A DNA stretch of 64,000 nt from an uncultured Dehalococcoidia bacterium (lineage in GTDB: Bacteria > Chloroflexota > Dehalococcoidia > Lucifugimonadales > CATOSD01): contig CATOSD010000002.1 in assembly GCA_951812395.1 (NCBI GenBank), positions 372,001-436,000 of the forward strand. The letters are read 5' to 3'. The position numbers were made by a program, and so were the translations under genes. How positions within the stretch are numbered: position 1 is the stretch's first letter; the number at the start of each line of letters is the position of its first letter. Shown here in pieces: positions 36,462-45,428 of the stretch. The notes under the pieces are model-generated. The model had not been told where the DNA came from, searched no databases, and was given only the letters and a program-made list of their open reading frames with translations.

Positions 36462-37788
36462 AATGAGTTTTGATTTCGACTGGGTGGACTCGGAAGGCGT
36501 AAAAGGCGCTGAATTGTCGACGACGTGGGCCTCCCTCAAAATCTCCGTGGGTGATTCCGTAGTCACTCGAGTTGAGGACAAGCGCGCGAAGACCGTGCGC
36601 GACTTCGTTTACGTTCCGCTATACCCACTGGCCGAGTGGCTCGCAACCAACTGGTGGTTCTTGACGTATGAGTTCCAAAATCCTGATCGGCAGAGCAACC
36701 GCGATTTCCAACGTAGACATTCGCTAGGCGCAAACAGAGTAGGCTATGCCTTTCCAGATTTGGAAGTGGTCTCTTCCGGTGCCAGGACGACACTTGCCTG
36801 GAAGCGCTGCGCGCCTCAATGGACGAGAATTGAATACTTAAGCCAAGGGCGTTCGCACGTTGACGGGCTGGAGTTTCGTCAAGTCAGTTACGAGTTGATA
36901 GACTCCGTTATTCGGAGACTGGCAGCCCACGGAATTCAAGACACGCTCTTACAGGAAGAGTGGGCTGCAATTCGGGATTCGGAATCGGACGTTGAGGAGC
37001 TAGAGTTCTGTAAGGCCGCCGCTGGGCTAGGCTGGGATCCTTACGACTTGGATGCTTCAGAACGCGATGAGATTTTTCTTCTTGCGCAAGAGCTGGAAGG
37101 ATTTATCGACGAAGCTGTCCAGGCGTTTGATGCGTCCGCAGTCCGCGACCAAGCGAGAGCCATTACGTCGACGATTGAAGGTACAAAGCGGCATTCATTG
37201 CCTCTCCATTGCCTCAAGGGCTTCCAATTGGAAAATGCGAGTGGGTCGATGTACACACCTCCGTGGAGCGTAGGCTACGAGTTGGCTCGTAAACTGAGGC
37301 ACAAGCTGGACTTGGGAGGTCAGCCGCTCTCGTCAAACGAGAAACTGGCGGACGCCTTGGGGGAGGATCAAGTTCTCGTAGAAAGGGCCACTCAATCGGT
37401 TGAATCATTGACTGGAGCGCCCCTGGTTGACGGTCTTGTCTCCTTAAACGAGGACGAAAGCGCATCGTTTGCTTTTCGGCCCACCGGCGAACAAGGAAGG
37501 CGTTTCAGTTTCTGCCGCGCTATAGCAGAAGTTGTGGCGTCGCCGCATACTAGGTCGCTAATCACAAAATCGCATTCTGAGCGCCAACAGCGTAACCGTG
37601 CGTTTGCTGCAGAGTTTCTGGCTCCGTCAATGGGGCTGAGAGAGAAGATTCGTCGTTCGGTCGTCTATGGCGAGGAAGTAGAGGAACTGGCGGAGGAATT
37701 TGGCGTCTCGTCTTTTGTCATCGGACATCAACTCGAAAACCACGGGATTGCTCAACTGGCGGACCAGGCATTCGGTCGAACCGATTAA
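36454..37788 (+). CDS. ImmA/IrrE-like protein with degenerate active site (second cassette gene)
   Basis: A 444-residue protein. The first 220 residues form an unrecognised domain (DFVYVPLYPLAEWLATNWWFLTYEF). The C-terminal 180 residues resemble the ImmA/IrrE (COG2856) layout: SVGYELARKLRHKL, then RFSFCRAIAEVV where the HExxH zinc motif would be, then RNRAFAAEFLAPSMGLREKI and EEVEELAEEFGVSSFVIGHQLENHGI. The HExxH residues are absent, so protease activity is doubtful. ATG 36454 has GAGGA 6 bp upstream and overlaps the first gene. Base composition suggests horizontal acquisition. Confidence 0.7.
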   Translation: MPEMSFDFDWVDSEGVKGAELSTTWASLKISVGDSVVTRVEDKRAKTVRDFVYVPLYPLAEWLATNWWFLTYEFQNPDRQSNRDFQRRHSLGANRVGYAFPDLEVVSSGARTTLAWKRCAPQWTRIEYLSQGRSHVDGLEFRQVSYELIDSVIRRLAAHGIQDTLLQEEWAAIRDSESDVEELEFCKAAAGLGWDPYDLDASERDEIFLLAQELEGFIDEAVQAFDASAVRDQARAITSTIEGTKRHSLPLHCLKGFQLENASGSMYTPPWSVGYELARKLRHKLDLGGQPLSSNEKLADALGEDQVLVERATQSVESLTGAPLVDGLVSLNEDESASFAFRPTGEQGRRFSFCRAIAEVVASPHTRSLITKSHSERQQRNRAFAAEFLAPSMGLREKIRRSVVYGEEVEELAEEFGVSSFVIGHQLENHGIAQLADQAFGRTD

Positions 37789-37826
37789 CTCCGCCCTCGC
37801 CGATTCGGACACGCCAGCCCGCACCC

Positions 37827-38348
37827 TTAGTCCACCCAGGGGATGAACTCGCGCCACTCTTCTAGTATCTGCCTGTGGTGGAACAGGTAGTAGGGGTTCG
37901 GCTTCATCGCCCGCGGCTCTTGCAGCAGTTTCATGTTCGCCTGCTGGGGCGTCCTTCCCGCCTTGCGATGGTTGCAGGGTATGCACGCGCTCACCACGTT
38001 TTCCCACACGTGCGGACCCTTCTGAGAGCGGGGCTTGATGTGGTCGAGCGTCAGGTTTTTGGTCTCGGCGCCGCAGTACTGGCAAGTGAAGGCGTCCCTG
38101 TAAAAGACGGCGCGGCGCGAGAGCCGGCGCGTGACCATGGGCCGCTTGACCATGTAGACGAGCCGGATGACTGACGGCAGCGGGAACGAGCGGGACACGG
38201 TGCGCACGTCGGCCCGCCCGTTCACCAGCATTTCGGCTTTGCCGTTTCCGAGCAGCACCACGGCTCGCCTGGCCGTGCAGATGTTCAGGGGCTGGTAGTT
38301 TTGGTTGAGTATCAAGACAGGCGAGTTGAGTAACACCCTGCATACCAC
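37827..38348 (-). CDS. HNH endonuclease
   Basis: A 173-residue stand-alone HNH nuclease. CQYCG and CIPCNHRKAGRTP supply the structural zinc cysteines, and LTLDHIKPRSQKGPHVWENVV is the catalytic H-N-H core. The N-terminus VLILNQNYQPLNICTARRAVVLLGNGKAEML is typical of a widespread subfamily in Chloroflexota, Cyanobacteria and Deinococcus whose role is not established. It is convergent with the cassette above. Confidence 0.92.
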   Translation of the reverse strand: MVCRVLLNSPVLILNQNYQPLNICTARRAVVLLGNGKAEMLVNGRADVRTVSRSFPLPSVIRLVYMVKRPMVTRRLSRRAVFYRDAFTCQYCGAETKNLTLDHIKPRSQKGPHVWENVVSACIPCNHRKAGRTPQQANMKLLQEPRAMKPNPYYLFHHRQILEEWREFIPWVD

Positions 38349-38367
38349 CCGAATCGACGCTTAAGAA

Positions 38368-38979
38368 CTACTGCCGGTTCTCTATCCTGTCCTCCAGCGT
38401 CTCCAGCGCCACCATGAAGTCGCTGGGGACGAGGCCGAGCGCGTTGCCCGGCAAATGGGTGTACGCCCTGACAACTGCGGGCGCGACGAGAGAGGCGGCG
38501 ACCGAGTCTTCGACTGCGGTGCGGGTCTCCACGATTTCGGGAATCTTGGCGACCGCGGCGCCCGCAACGCCTTCGCTGGGCAGTTCGGTGTCGTAGGTCG
38601 CGCGTACCAGTGCGAGGAGCAGGGCCGACGCAAGGATAAAGCCTATCAACAGGCCCAGAGTCGTGCCGCCGACGCGGTCGGCAATTGTCGAAACACCGAG
38701 AGTCGCGACTGCCGAGAGCCTCTTCACCCACTTTGCGGCGTTTTCGGCCAGCGTCAGCGCCGCCACCATCAACAGGACGTAGAGCAGGGTGGTGATTACG
38801 GTTTCGATGGTCTGAACGCGGTCGAAGTAACCACCGACGGTGGGTGAAAGGAACCCGGCGATGTACCAGCCGGCCACAACGCCGACCGCTAAGACGGCAG
38901 CGCCTATCAATCCGGTGCGCAGCCCGATTATGGCTCCGAACGCCAGCACAATAAGGAATGCGATGTCGATCCAGTTCAA
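38368..38979 (-). CDS. CvpA family membrane protein
   Basis: A 203-residue protein with four hydrophobic helices. NWIDIAFLIVLAFGAIIGLRTGLIGAAVL is the CvpA signature, and DRVGGTTLGLLIGFILASALLLAL is the fourth helix. A C-terminal soluble part of about 70 residues follows. CvpA proteins affect colicin V export in E. coli and envelope homeostasis elsewhere. It starts at TTG 38977-38979 with GGGGG upstream. It lies 19 bp upstream of the HNH gene on the same strand. Confidence 0.88.
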   Translation of the reverse strand: MNWIDIAFLIVLAFGAIIGLRTGLIGAAVLAVGVVAGWYIAGFLSPTVGGYFDRVQTIETVITTLLYVLLMVAALTLAENAAKWVKRLSAVATLGVSTIADRVGGTTLGLLIGFILASALLLALVRATYDTELPSEGVAGAAVAKIPEIVETRTAVEDSVAASLVAPAVVRAYTHLPGNALGLVPSDFMVALETLEDRIENRQ

Positions 38980-39318
38980 TTCTGCCCCCTTCGTGCTGGG
39001 AGACAGTCTACCACAGGGCCGGTGGGGGCGCGAAAGTCGTCGAGTCCAGGGCGGTCTGTTCGCTCTGAATGGTTGCACGATGCCAACTGCGATAGACGCA
39101 CACGACCATTGTCGGTTATGCTGTATGAGGCGCGGGCGCTACCGTCAGCGCCGTATCGCGCAGACGCGGAGTTTAGCATGACAGAGAGGCATTTTCAGGC
39201 GTGGCAGATCGGCAGTCTCATCGAGTGCCGCAGGCGCCCGCTTGGTCCGTTGATGCGACCCCAGATGACATAGGGTCTGGCGGCGCACGCCTCCAGGGCC
39301 GTACCCTTCAGGTGCAAG
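38980..39318. other. Divergent intergenic region, no gene recognised
   Basis: This 339-bp region separates the leftward cvpA from the rightward thrC. A -10-like TAGACT on the minus strand precedes cvpA. Short open frames on both strands look like chance. No RNA family or repeat was recognised. Confidence 0.5.
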
Positions 39319-40374
39319 ATGAAGCAGGGAGTGCTCCAAAGGTACAGGGAATACCTGCCGGTAAACGATTCGACGCCAATTCTCAGCTTGGGCGAGGGTG
39401 ATACGCCGCTCGTCAGATCGCGCGCAATCGAAGGCATCACCGGCTGCGGCGAACTCTATTTCAAACTCGAGGGCTGCAACCCCACCGGGTCGTTCAAGGA
39501 CAGAGGTATGGTTGTCGCCGTGGCGAAGGCGATGGAGGCCGAATGCAAGAGCATCGTTTGCGCCTCCACCGGCAACACAAGCGCCTCGGCGGCCGCCTAC
39601 GGCGCATATTGCGGCATGTCGACAACAGTGCTCGTGCCCAAGGGAAACGTGGCGCGGGGCAAGCTGACCCAGGCCATCGCGTACGGCGCGCGCGTAGCGC
39701 TTATCGACGGCAGTTTCGACAGCGCGCTCAAGCTCGTCAGGGTGCTTTCAGAGCGTCTCCCGCTGGTGGTGGTCAACTCGGTCAATCCCAACCGGATACA
39801 GGGCCAGAAAACTGCCGCGTTTGAGATTGTCGATGACCTGGGGGGGGCGCCGGACGAGGTTTACGTGCCCGTTGGCAACGCCGGCAACATCACCGCCTAC
39901 TGGCTTGGCTTTACGGAGGCGCACGCGATGGGCTGGGCGTCGTCAAGGCCCAAGATGATGGGCATACAGGCCGAGGGCGCAGCGCCCATAGTAAAGGGCG
40001 AGCCGGTCGACAACCCCGAGACCATCGCGTCGGCTATCAGAGTGGGCAGCCCCGCAAGCTGGAAAGGCGCGCTGCGGGCAAGGGACGAGTCGGGCGGAAA
40101 CATCGGCATGGTCTCGGACGACGACATTATCGAGGCGTACCACCTCATGGCCAAGCGAGAGGGAGTGTTCTGCGAGCCGGCGTCCGCTGCCTCAGTGGCG
40201 GGTCTCATCAAGCGCGCCAGGCAGGGCGAATCGTTCGAGGGCAAGCGGATGGTATGCATCATCACAGGCACCGGACTGAAAGACCCTGACATCGCTGAGC
40301 AGACTAACACTCCCTTCATTGAAGAGTTCCCGGCCGAGTTGGAATCGGTCGAGCGGGCGCTTGCTTTTGTGTAG
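39319..40374 (+). CDS. thrC: Threonine synthase
   Basis: A 351-residue PLP enzyme making threonine from O-phosphohomoserine. Lys60 in GCNPTGSFKDRG binds PLP; STGNTSASAAAY is the phosphate loop; VPVGNAGNITAYWLGF and ITGTGLKDPD are typical of the short bacterial ThrC. It lacks the zinc ribbon of the paralogue at 9357-10466, and is the better candidate for the biosynthetic enzyme. Confidence 0.93.
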   Translation: MKQGVLQRYREYLPVNDSTPILSLGEGDTPLVRSRAIEGITGCGELYFKLEGCNPTGSFKDRGMVVAVAKAMEAECKSIVCASTGNTSASAAAYGAYCGMSTTVLVPKGNVARGKLTQAIAYGARVALIDGSFDSALKLVRVLSERLPLVVVNSVNPNRIQGQKTAAFEIVDDLGGAPDEVYVPVGNAGNITAYWLGFTEAHAMGWASSRPKMMGIQAEGAAPIVKGEPVDNPETIASAIRVGSPASWKGALRARDESGGNIGMVSDDDIIEAYHLMAKREGVFCEPASAASVAGLIKRARQGESFEGKRMVCIITGTGLKDPDIAEQTNTPFIEEFPAELESVERALAFV

Positions 40375-40530
40375 AAGCTTCACATCCGCCGCCCGATTTA
40401 AGGGGCCGTTGTTGCCGGTTCCTTTCACGCATTCCCCTGTTTCTCTCTCCCAGCCGCACATCGCGTCCGCATCGCACTCTCTGTCCTTGGCTTTCCGGCA
40501 CGGCCCTGAACGGCTTTTGGAGATTGCCTA

Positions 40531-41511
40531 ATGGCTTACGACGTACAGGTTGAGAGCTTCGATGGAATCGAAGCCGAGTGGGAAGAGATTCTGCCCCTGT
40601 GCGGCGCGAACACCATATTTCTGACGCCCCTGTGGCAGCAGCTTTGGTGGCAACACTTCGGCGGAGGCGACGGCCTGCGTATTCTGCGCGTGAGTGAGGA
40701 CGGCGAACGGCTCGGCATCGCGCCGATGATGTTCGGGGCCAAGGGCGCGGTCTCGTTCCTGGGAGGCACGGACCTCTTCGACTACCACGACTTTCTGGTC
40801 ATCGAGGGAAGGGAGCGCGCCTTCTACGTGGCGCTCTGGGAGTACCTCCAGGGCCAGAACTGGCAGACGTTAAATCTGCTGTCGCTGCGGGAAGGCTCGC
40901 CGACTCTGGAGCTGCTGCCAGAGATGGCGGCCCGGGCCGGACTGGACGTTGAGATAGAGGAGGAGGACAGGTCGCCGCGGAGGAGTCTGCCGGAAAGCTG
41001 GGACCTGTACGTGGCGTCGCTTCGGAAGAAGGACCGGCACGAGCTGCGCCGCAAGCTGCGCCGTCTCGAGGCGGCGGACGGCGCCCGACAGTATACGTTC
41101 GGCAGCCCAGTCGAGGTCGCCGCGGGCATGAGCGACTTCTTCGAGCTTATGAGGGCTAGCCGCGAGGACAAGCACGACTTCATGACCGCCGACAGGGAGC
41201 GCTTCTTCCGCGATGCCGCCGGCGAATTGGCATCCAGGGGACAGTTCAGGCTCTACTTCATGGAGGTTGGCGGCAAGCGCGTGGCTTCCTGCATTTGCTT
41301 TGACTACGCCGGTTCGTATTTGCTATACAATAGCGGCTACGATCCGGCCTATTCCGCCCTCAGCGTTGGACTTCTCAACAAGGCCCTCGCGCTCAAGGAC
41401 GCCATCGAGGTGGGCAAGGAAGAGTTCGACTTTCTGCGCGGAACCGAGCGCTACAAGTATAACCTTGGCGGGGAGGACCGGATCGTTTATCGACTGGTGG
41501 TGCGACGTTGA
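40531..41511 (+). CDS. FemAB/BioF2-like (CelD) acyltransferase
   Basis: A 326-residue protein of the double-GNAT acyltransferase family (PF13480). The C-terminal half contains LYVASLRKKDRHELRRKLRRLE, RLYFMEVGGKRVASCICFDYAGSYLLYNSGYDP and FDFLRGTERYKYNLGG, a pattern seen in CelD-like enzymes that modify surface polysaccharides or amino-sugar compounds. It is 52 bp upstream of the glycosyltransferase on the same strand, so the two probably act together. Confidence 0.82.
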   Translation: MAYDVQVESFDGIEAEWEEILPLCGANTIFLTPLWQQLWWQHFGGGDGLRILRVSEDGERLGIAPMMFGAKGAVSFLGGTDLFDYHDFLVIEGRERAFYVALWEYLQGQNWQTLNLLSLREGSPTLELLPEMAARAGLDVEIEEEDRSPRRSLPESWDLYVASLRKKDRHELRRKLRRLEAADGARQYTFGSPVEVAAGMSDFFELMRASREDKHDFMTADRERFFRDAAGELASRGQFRLYFMEVGGKRVASCICFDYAGSYLLYNSGYDPAYSALSVGLLNKALALKDAIEVGKEEFDFLRGTERYKYNLGGEDRIVYRLVVRR

Positions 41512-41563
41512 CGCGCCGCCGTCCGGAGTCCGTTACCGGAAGTTCCCTCATCGGAGAGTCTCA

Positions 41564-42784
41564 ATGGCAAATTTGGCGGCCCTGAGCTTCCACGGTTGTC
41601 CAGTGGCACGTCTTGGCGAGAAGGACACCGGCGGCATGAACGTGTACGTGCTGCAGATGGCCAGGGAGCTCGCTGGCAGGGGACACAGGGTCGACGTGTT
41701 TACGCGCTGTCACGACCCTCACGACGACCGGATCGTTGAATTGTGCGAGGGCGCCCGCGTCGTGCATCTCAGCGCGGGGCCGCTGTCCGAGTCCAAGATG
41801 GCGCTCTTCGGGCACATACCCGAGTTTGTGGACAACCTGTTAGACTTCGCGCACTCCGAGGACCGGTCGTACGACCTCATTCACAGTCACTACTGGCTGT
41901 CCGGGCACATCGGGTTAGAGGTGAACCGGCTGTGGGGCGTGCCTCACCTGACAACGTTCCACACCCTGGCCCTTGCCAAGCTGCGGGCGCACGCGGGGGA
42001 GGACGAGGCCGAGATGCGTCTCTCTGTGGAGGGGGACGTGATGGAGGCCGTGGACGGCGTGGTCGTATCCACCGAACAGGAGCGGGACGACCTGCGAAGG
42101 CTGTACGGGCTGGACTCCGAGAGGGTGCATGTCGTTACACCGGGGGTGGACCTCGACCTGTTCAATCCGGGCGACAGAGCGGGCGCGCGGGAGCGTCTGG
42201 GGCTGAATGGCGAGCCGACGGTCCTGTACGTGGGCCGGATCGAGCCGTTGAAGGGGCTCGATCTGCTACTCGAGGCGGTCGCCATGTTGGACGCCGCGGA
42301 CTCCAGGCTGCTGATAGTGGGCGGCGCCCCCGGGCGTGATGACGAGCTTGAGCGGCTGAGGCGGCGCGCGCGCGAGCTTGGCATCGGGGGAAAGGTCACA
42401 TTCACGGGCGCGTTGAAGCAGGCCGAACTGCCCGACTACTATCGCGCGGCGGACGTGTTCGTGCTGCCGTCGTACTCCGAGAGCTTCGGGCTGGTAGCGT
42501 TGGAGGCGATGGCTTGCGGCACTCCGGTCGTGGCCTCGCGAGTTGGCGGGCTGAAGACGTTCATACGCAACGGGCACACGGGCTATCTCATCCCGTGGCA
42601 CTGCCCTGAGCCATTCGCCCAGCGCATCGACATGCTTCTCAGCAATCCTCCGCTGCGGGAGACGATGGGATGGGCGGCTGCCGACCACGCGCGGCACATG
42701 AGTTGGGGCGCTTCGGCGGACAGCCTTTCGCGGCTGTACGCCTCGCTGCTCGAGGCCCCAGTGGAGAGCCTTGCGAGGTCGTGA
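41564..42784 (+). CDS. GT4 glycosyltransferase (MshA-like)
   Basis: A 406-residue GT-B enzyme. The acceptor-side start SFHGCPVARLGEKDTGGMNVYV is the signature shared by MshA (D-inositol-3-phosphate GlcNAc transferase) and sucrose-phosphate-synthase-like enzymes. The donor side has VGRIEPLKGLDLLLEA and the E-x7-E motif in ESFGLVALEAMACGTPVV. ATG 41564 with GGAGA upstream is the start; a longer frame overlaps the preceding gene. Nearby PIG-L deacetylase and double-GNAT genes favour an MshA-like role, but sucrose or other glycoside synthesis is possible. Confidence 0.88.
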   Translation: MANLAALSFHGCPVARLGEKDTGGMNVYVLQMARELAGRGHRVDVFTRCHDPHDDRIVELCEGARVVHLSAGPLSESKMALFGHIPEFVDNLLDFAHSEDRSYDLIHSHYWLSGHIGLEVNRLWGVPHLTTFHTLALAKLRAHAGEDEAEMRLSVEGDVMEAVDGVVVSTEQERDDLRRLYGLDSERVHVVTPGVDLDLFNPGDRAGARERLGLNGEPTVLYVGRIEPLKGLDLLLEAVAMLDAADSRLLIVGGAPGRDDELERLRRRARELGIGGKVTFTGALKQAELPDYYRAADVFVLPSYSESFGLVALEAMACGTPVVASRVGGLKTFIRNGHTGYLIPWHCPEPFAQRIDMLLSNPPLRETMGWAAADHARHMSWGASADSLSRLYASLLEAPVESLARS

Positions 42785-42814
42785 CGGGGGATAGGGAAGA
42801 GGGGAAGCGTGGCC

Positions 42815-43720
42815 CTACTTGAGCCGCTTTTCGTACCAGAGGGTCTCGCTTGCGGTCTCGAAGCCTAGCTTGAGATACAGCGCCCGCGCGGGCGTGTTCT
42901 CGTAGTCGACTTCCAGCTCGATGGCTTCCACGTCCTGGGTTCGCAGGTAGTGCATTCCCGCCAGCACCACGGCCTGGCCCAGGCCGCGGCCCCTGTAGGC
43001 CGACGACACGCCAGTCATCGACACCCAGCCTGTGCGGCCGGAACGAAGCGTCCAGTTGTAGCCGGCGACAGTGTCGTCCTTCACGATGAACACGATGCCA
43101 TCGGGGTCGCATCGCCTTACCCGCACGCGCGCCCTAATCTGGTCGACAGTGTTGGGGGAGAATCCCCAGTTCTGACCAAATGCCTCGTTCTGCAGGGTGG
43201 TCAATATCGGTTCATCCTTGCAGAGCCGAAACGACCTGAGGGAGTAGCCGCAGGGCAGTTCCAGGGGAGGCAGTTCGTCGCGCTGCCAGCGCATTTGCCA
43301 GAAGTGCTTGACTGGATAGAACCCTTCGGATTCCAGGACGTGGTGTGAAGCGGCGTTTTGGGCTGGCGTCTCGGAGTGGATCAGCGACACGTCCAGTTCC
43401 CTCGCCCTCTCGATGCACGCGCCGAGAAGCAGGGGGCCGGTGCCACGGTTTCGGTGGGAGGGCAGCACGCCGTTGCTGGCCACGACGCGGTCCAGGGGCG
43501 GCTCAGGCGATAGCAGGGCAAAGCCGACCAACCGTCCGTCGTTCTCGGCGACGAAGCAGTTCTCTTCCGGATCGCACATTGGAAGCGAGAGGAACTGCCG
43601 CATGTACTCCGGGTCGTATTCCTTGTCGGTGCCTGTAATGCCACTGACGTCGTTGAACAACCGCCTGAAGTCCTCGGTGTCCTCCCAGCGAAAGCTCCGT
43701 ATCTGAGTGTACGACGTCAT
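42815..43720 (-). CDS. Double-GNAT acetyltransferase (MshD-like architecture)
   Basis: A 301-residue protein with two GNAT domains. The first has VLPSHRNRGTGPLLL (acetyl-CoA loop), the second VSSAYRGRGLGQAVVLAGMHYLR and YENTPARALYLKLGF. Two fused GNAT domains are the architecture of mycothiol synthase MshD, which acetylates the cysteine amine of the thiol precursor; other double-GNAT enzymes exist. ATG 43718-43720 is preceded by GGGGGA. It is convergent with the MshA-like gene. Confidence 0.83.
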   Translation of the reverse strand: MTSYTQIRSFRWEDTEDFRRLFNDVSGITGTDKEYDPEYMRQFLSLPMCDPEENCFVAENDGRLVGFALLSPEPPLDRVVASNGVLPSHRNRGTGPLLLGACIERARELDVSLIHSETPAQNAASHHVLESEGFYPVKHFWQMRWQRDELPPLELPCGYSLRSFRLCKDEPILTTLQNEAFGQNWGFSPNTVDQIRARVRVRRCDPDGIVFIVKDDTVAGYNWTLRSGRTGWVSMTGVSSAYRGRGLGQAVVLAGMHYLRTQDVEAIELEVDYENTPARALYLKLGFETASETLWYEKRLK

Positions 43721-43828
43721 GCATTCCCCCCGAGGCGGATGGCCGGTCCCCGGCCCGGATGTGCGAAATTGTAACAGAGGGGCATTGGCGCGACAATTGG
43801 GGCGAGGGGGAAGGGACGCGCCGTCCAT

Positions 43829-44542
43829 CTACTTCCCGTAAAGGATTGCCCTGGGAACGGCGTCCACGAGGTCGTGGGCCTTTTCGGCGTCTACTATGGC
43901 GCTTGCCGCCTCCACACCCTCTCTTAGGCCGGGCCAGCGGGGGCCCGCAGGCGCGTGGGTGTCCGACGCCATCAGGTGTGCGAGGCCGCGTGTCAGCAGC
44001 TCGCCGGTGAAGTCCCGGACGCAAGACCCGAAGCGGCCGAGGAGGCTGCCCGCGGTGATCTGGCCCAACATGCCGCCGCTCACGAACTCGGCGAGCAGGT
44101 CCGGGTCTTGTTGGAACGCCTCGATGCGTTCGGGATGCGCAAGCACGGGCACCAGCCTCGCGGCCTGTATGCGGTGCAGCGTTGGTGCGATGAAGGCCGG
44201 TGTTCCGAAGAATGGAAGCTCGACCAGGACGTGACCGGAGCCGTTCATGGGCAGCGCGCGGCCCGCAGCTATCTCTTCGGGCAGGTCGGCGTCGAGGTGG
44301 TTTTCCATACCCAGCAGCACTTCCAGTTCGATGGACTCGGCGCGGACCCTCGCGTTCAGCTCGTCGAGCAGCGTTCTGGCGTGCGCCACTGAGTGCAGCT
44401 CGGTAACGTCCTTGCGGTGCGGCGTGGCGAGAATCACCTTCGTGCCCTGGGCGGCGGCCACGCGCGCCATCTCCACGGACTCAGCCATGCTCGTCGCGCC
44501 GTCGTCCAGGCCCGGCAGTATGTGGGCGTGCAGGTCGAACAA
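43829..44542 (-). CDS. PHP-domain phosphatase (CpsB/YwqE type)
   Basis: A 237-residue PHP-fold hydrolase. Metal-binding motifs are DLHAHILPGLDDG (residues 3-15), ATPH, LAHPER and ASDTHAPAG. This is the CpsB/CapC/YwqE group of manganese-dependent protein tyrosine phosphatases that regulate capsule synthesis. It starts at TTG 44540-44542, six bases after the PIG-L stop, so the two are probably one transcript. Confidence 0.88.
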   Translation of the reverse strand: MFDLHAHILPGLDDGATSMAESVEMARVAAAQGTKVILATPHRKDVTELHSVAHARTLLDELNARVRAESIELEVLLGMENHLDADLPEEIAAGRALPMNGSGHVLVELPFFGTPAFIAPTLHRIQAARLVPVLAHPERIEAFQQDPDLLAEFVSGGMLGQITAGSLLGRFGSCVRDFTGELLTRGLAHLMASDTHAPAGPRWPGLREGVEAASAIVDAEKAHDLVDAVPRAILYGK

Positions 44543-44548
44543 GCGCGG

Positions 44549-45250
44549 TCAGCCGTGAATCTGCACGCGGCGGAACGCCTCGGCGTAGGGGACGTCAGCC
44601 CGTTCTCCGGAGCGCCGGGCGTGGCCGCGTATGAACTCGTCAACCTCGCTGGGGTCGTTGTCGCCGAGCTGGCTCGTGTGCTTCTTCAGGGCGTCGATCT
44701 TAGCCTGGATTGTGTCGGAAACGTCGACGTAGGTGTCGGGAGTCTCGGCGCCCCAGAACAGAACGTCGGCCACCTTGTAAGGTTCGAGGCCCTCGGCCTC
44801 GTGTTCGGGATAGTGCAGCCTGTCGCGCGCGTAGGGAAACACCGCGTCCATCGTCACTTGGCCGCAGATGCGATGGTCACGGTGAAGGTAGAAGCTGGTG
44901 CGGAACGGGTCGGGGCAGAGGGCGATCTGCGGGCGGAACCGCCTGATCGCGCGCACCAGTTGGCCGCGAAACTCCGACGTGTCCTCCAGGCCGCCGTCCG
45001 GGTGACGCAAGTAGATCACCTCTTCGACGCCCAGCGTCTCCGCGGCTTCCGCCTGCTCGCGCTCGCGAATCTCCGCCAGCCGCTCCGAGGTCATGTCGAG
45101 GTCGCCGCTGCCCTTGTCGCCGTTGGTGCATAGCACGTACAGCACGCGGGCGCCCTCGCGTATCCACCGGGCGACGGTGCCGCCGCAGCCGATCTCGGCG
45201 TCGTCGGGGTGCGGCGTTACCACCATCGCCCTGTCTGGTCGGTCAATCAT
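44549..45250 (-). CDS. PIG-L family deacetylase (MshB/BshB-like)
   Basis: A 233-residue zinc deacetylase. TPHPDDAEIGCGGT (His14, Asp16, Asp17) and YLHRDHRICG are the zinc and catalytic motifs of the LmbE/PIG-L family, which removes acetyl from GlcNAc conjugates, including in mycothiol (MshB) and bacillithiol (BshB) synthesis. Its neighbours include MshA-like and MshD-like genes. The substrate is inferred, not shown. Confidence 0.88.
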   Translation of the reverse strand: MIDRPDRAMVVTPHPDDAEIGCGGTVARWIREGARVLYVLCTNGDKGSGDLDMTSERLAEIREREQAEAAETLGVEEVIYLRHPDGGLEDTSEFRGQLVRAIRRFRPQIALCPDPFRTSFYLHRDHRICGQVTMDAVFPYARDRLHYPEHEAEGLEPYKVADVLFWGAETPDTYVDVSDTIQAKIDALKKHTSQLGDNDPSEVDEFIRGHARRSGERADVPYAEAFRRVQIHG

Positions 45251-45364
45251 CTTGTGGGTGTTCCTCCGTGAGTTCGGATGGCGCGCCGCGGTGTAAGGCG
45301 GCGCGGGGCAACGCGGCTAATGATATGCGGATGGCGGTTGCTCGGCAAGTAGTACCCTGCGGTA

Positions 45365-45402
45365 TTGTCAATGTTCTAAACTTAGTTTAGCATATGTTCT
45401 AA
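45365..45402 (+). promoter_or_regulatory. Promoter overlapped by repeated ATGTTCTAA boxes
   Basis: TTGTCA (45365-45370), 17 bp and TAGCAT (45388-45393) form a promoter. ATGTTCTAA occurs twice as a direct repeat (45371-45379 and 45394-45402), and CTAAAC/GTTTAG make an inverted repeat between them. The half-site ATATGTTC resembles one half of the Gram-positive LexA box. An AT-rich patch this sharp is unusual here and suggests a repressor-controlled promoter. Confidence 0.55.
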
Positions 45403-45428
45403 TATCTCCCTGCGGACGGGACCGTACT

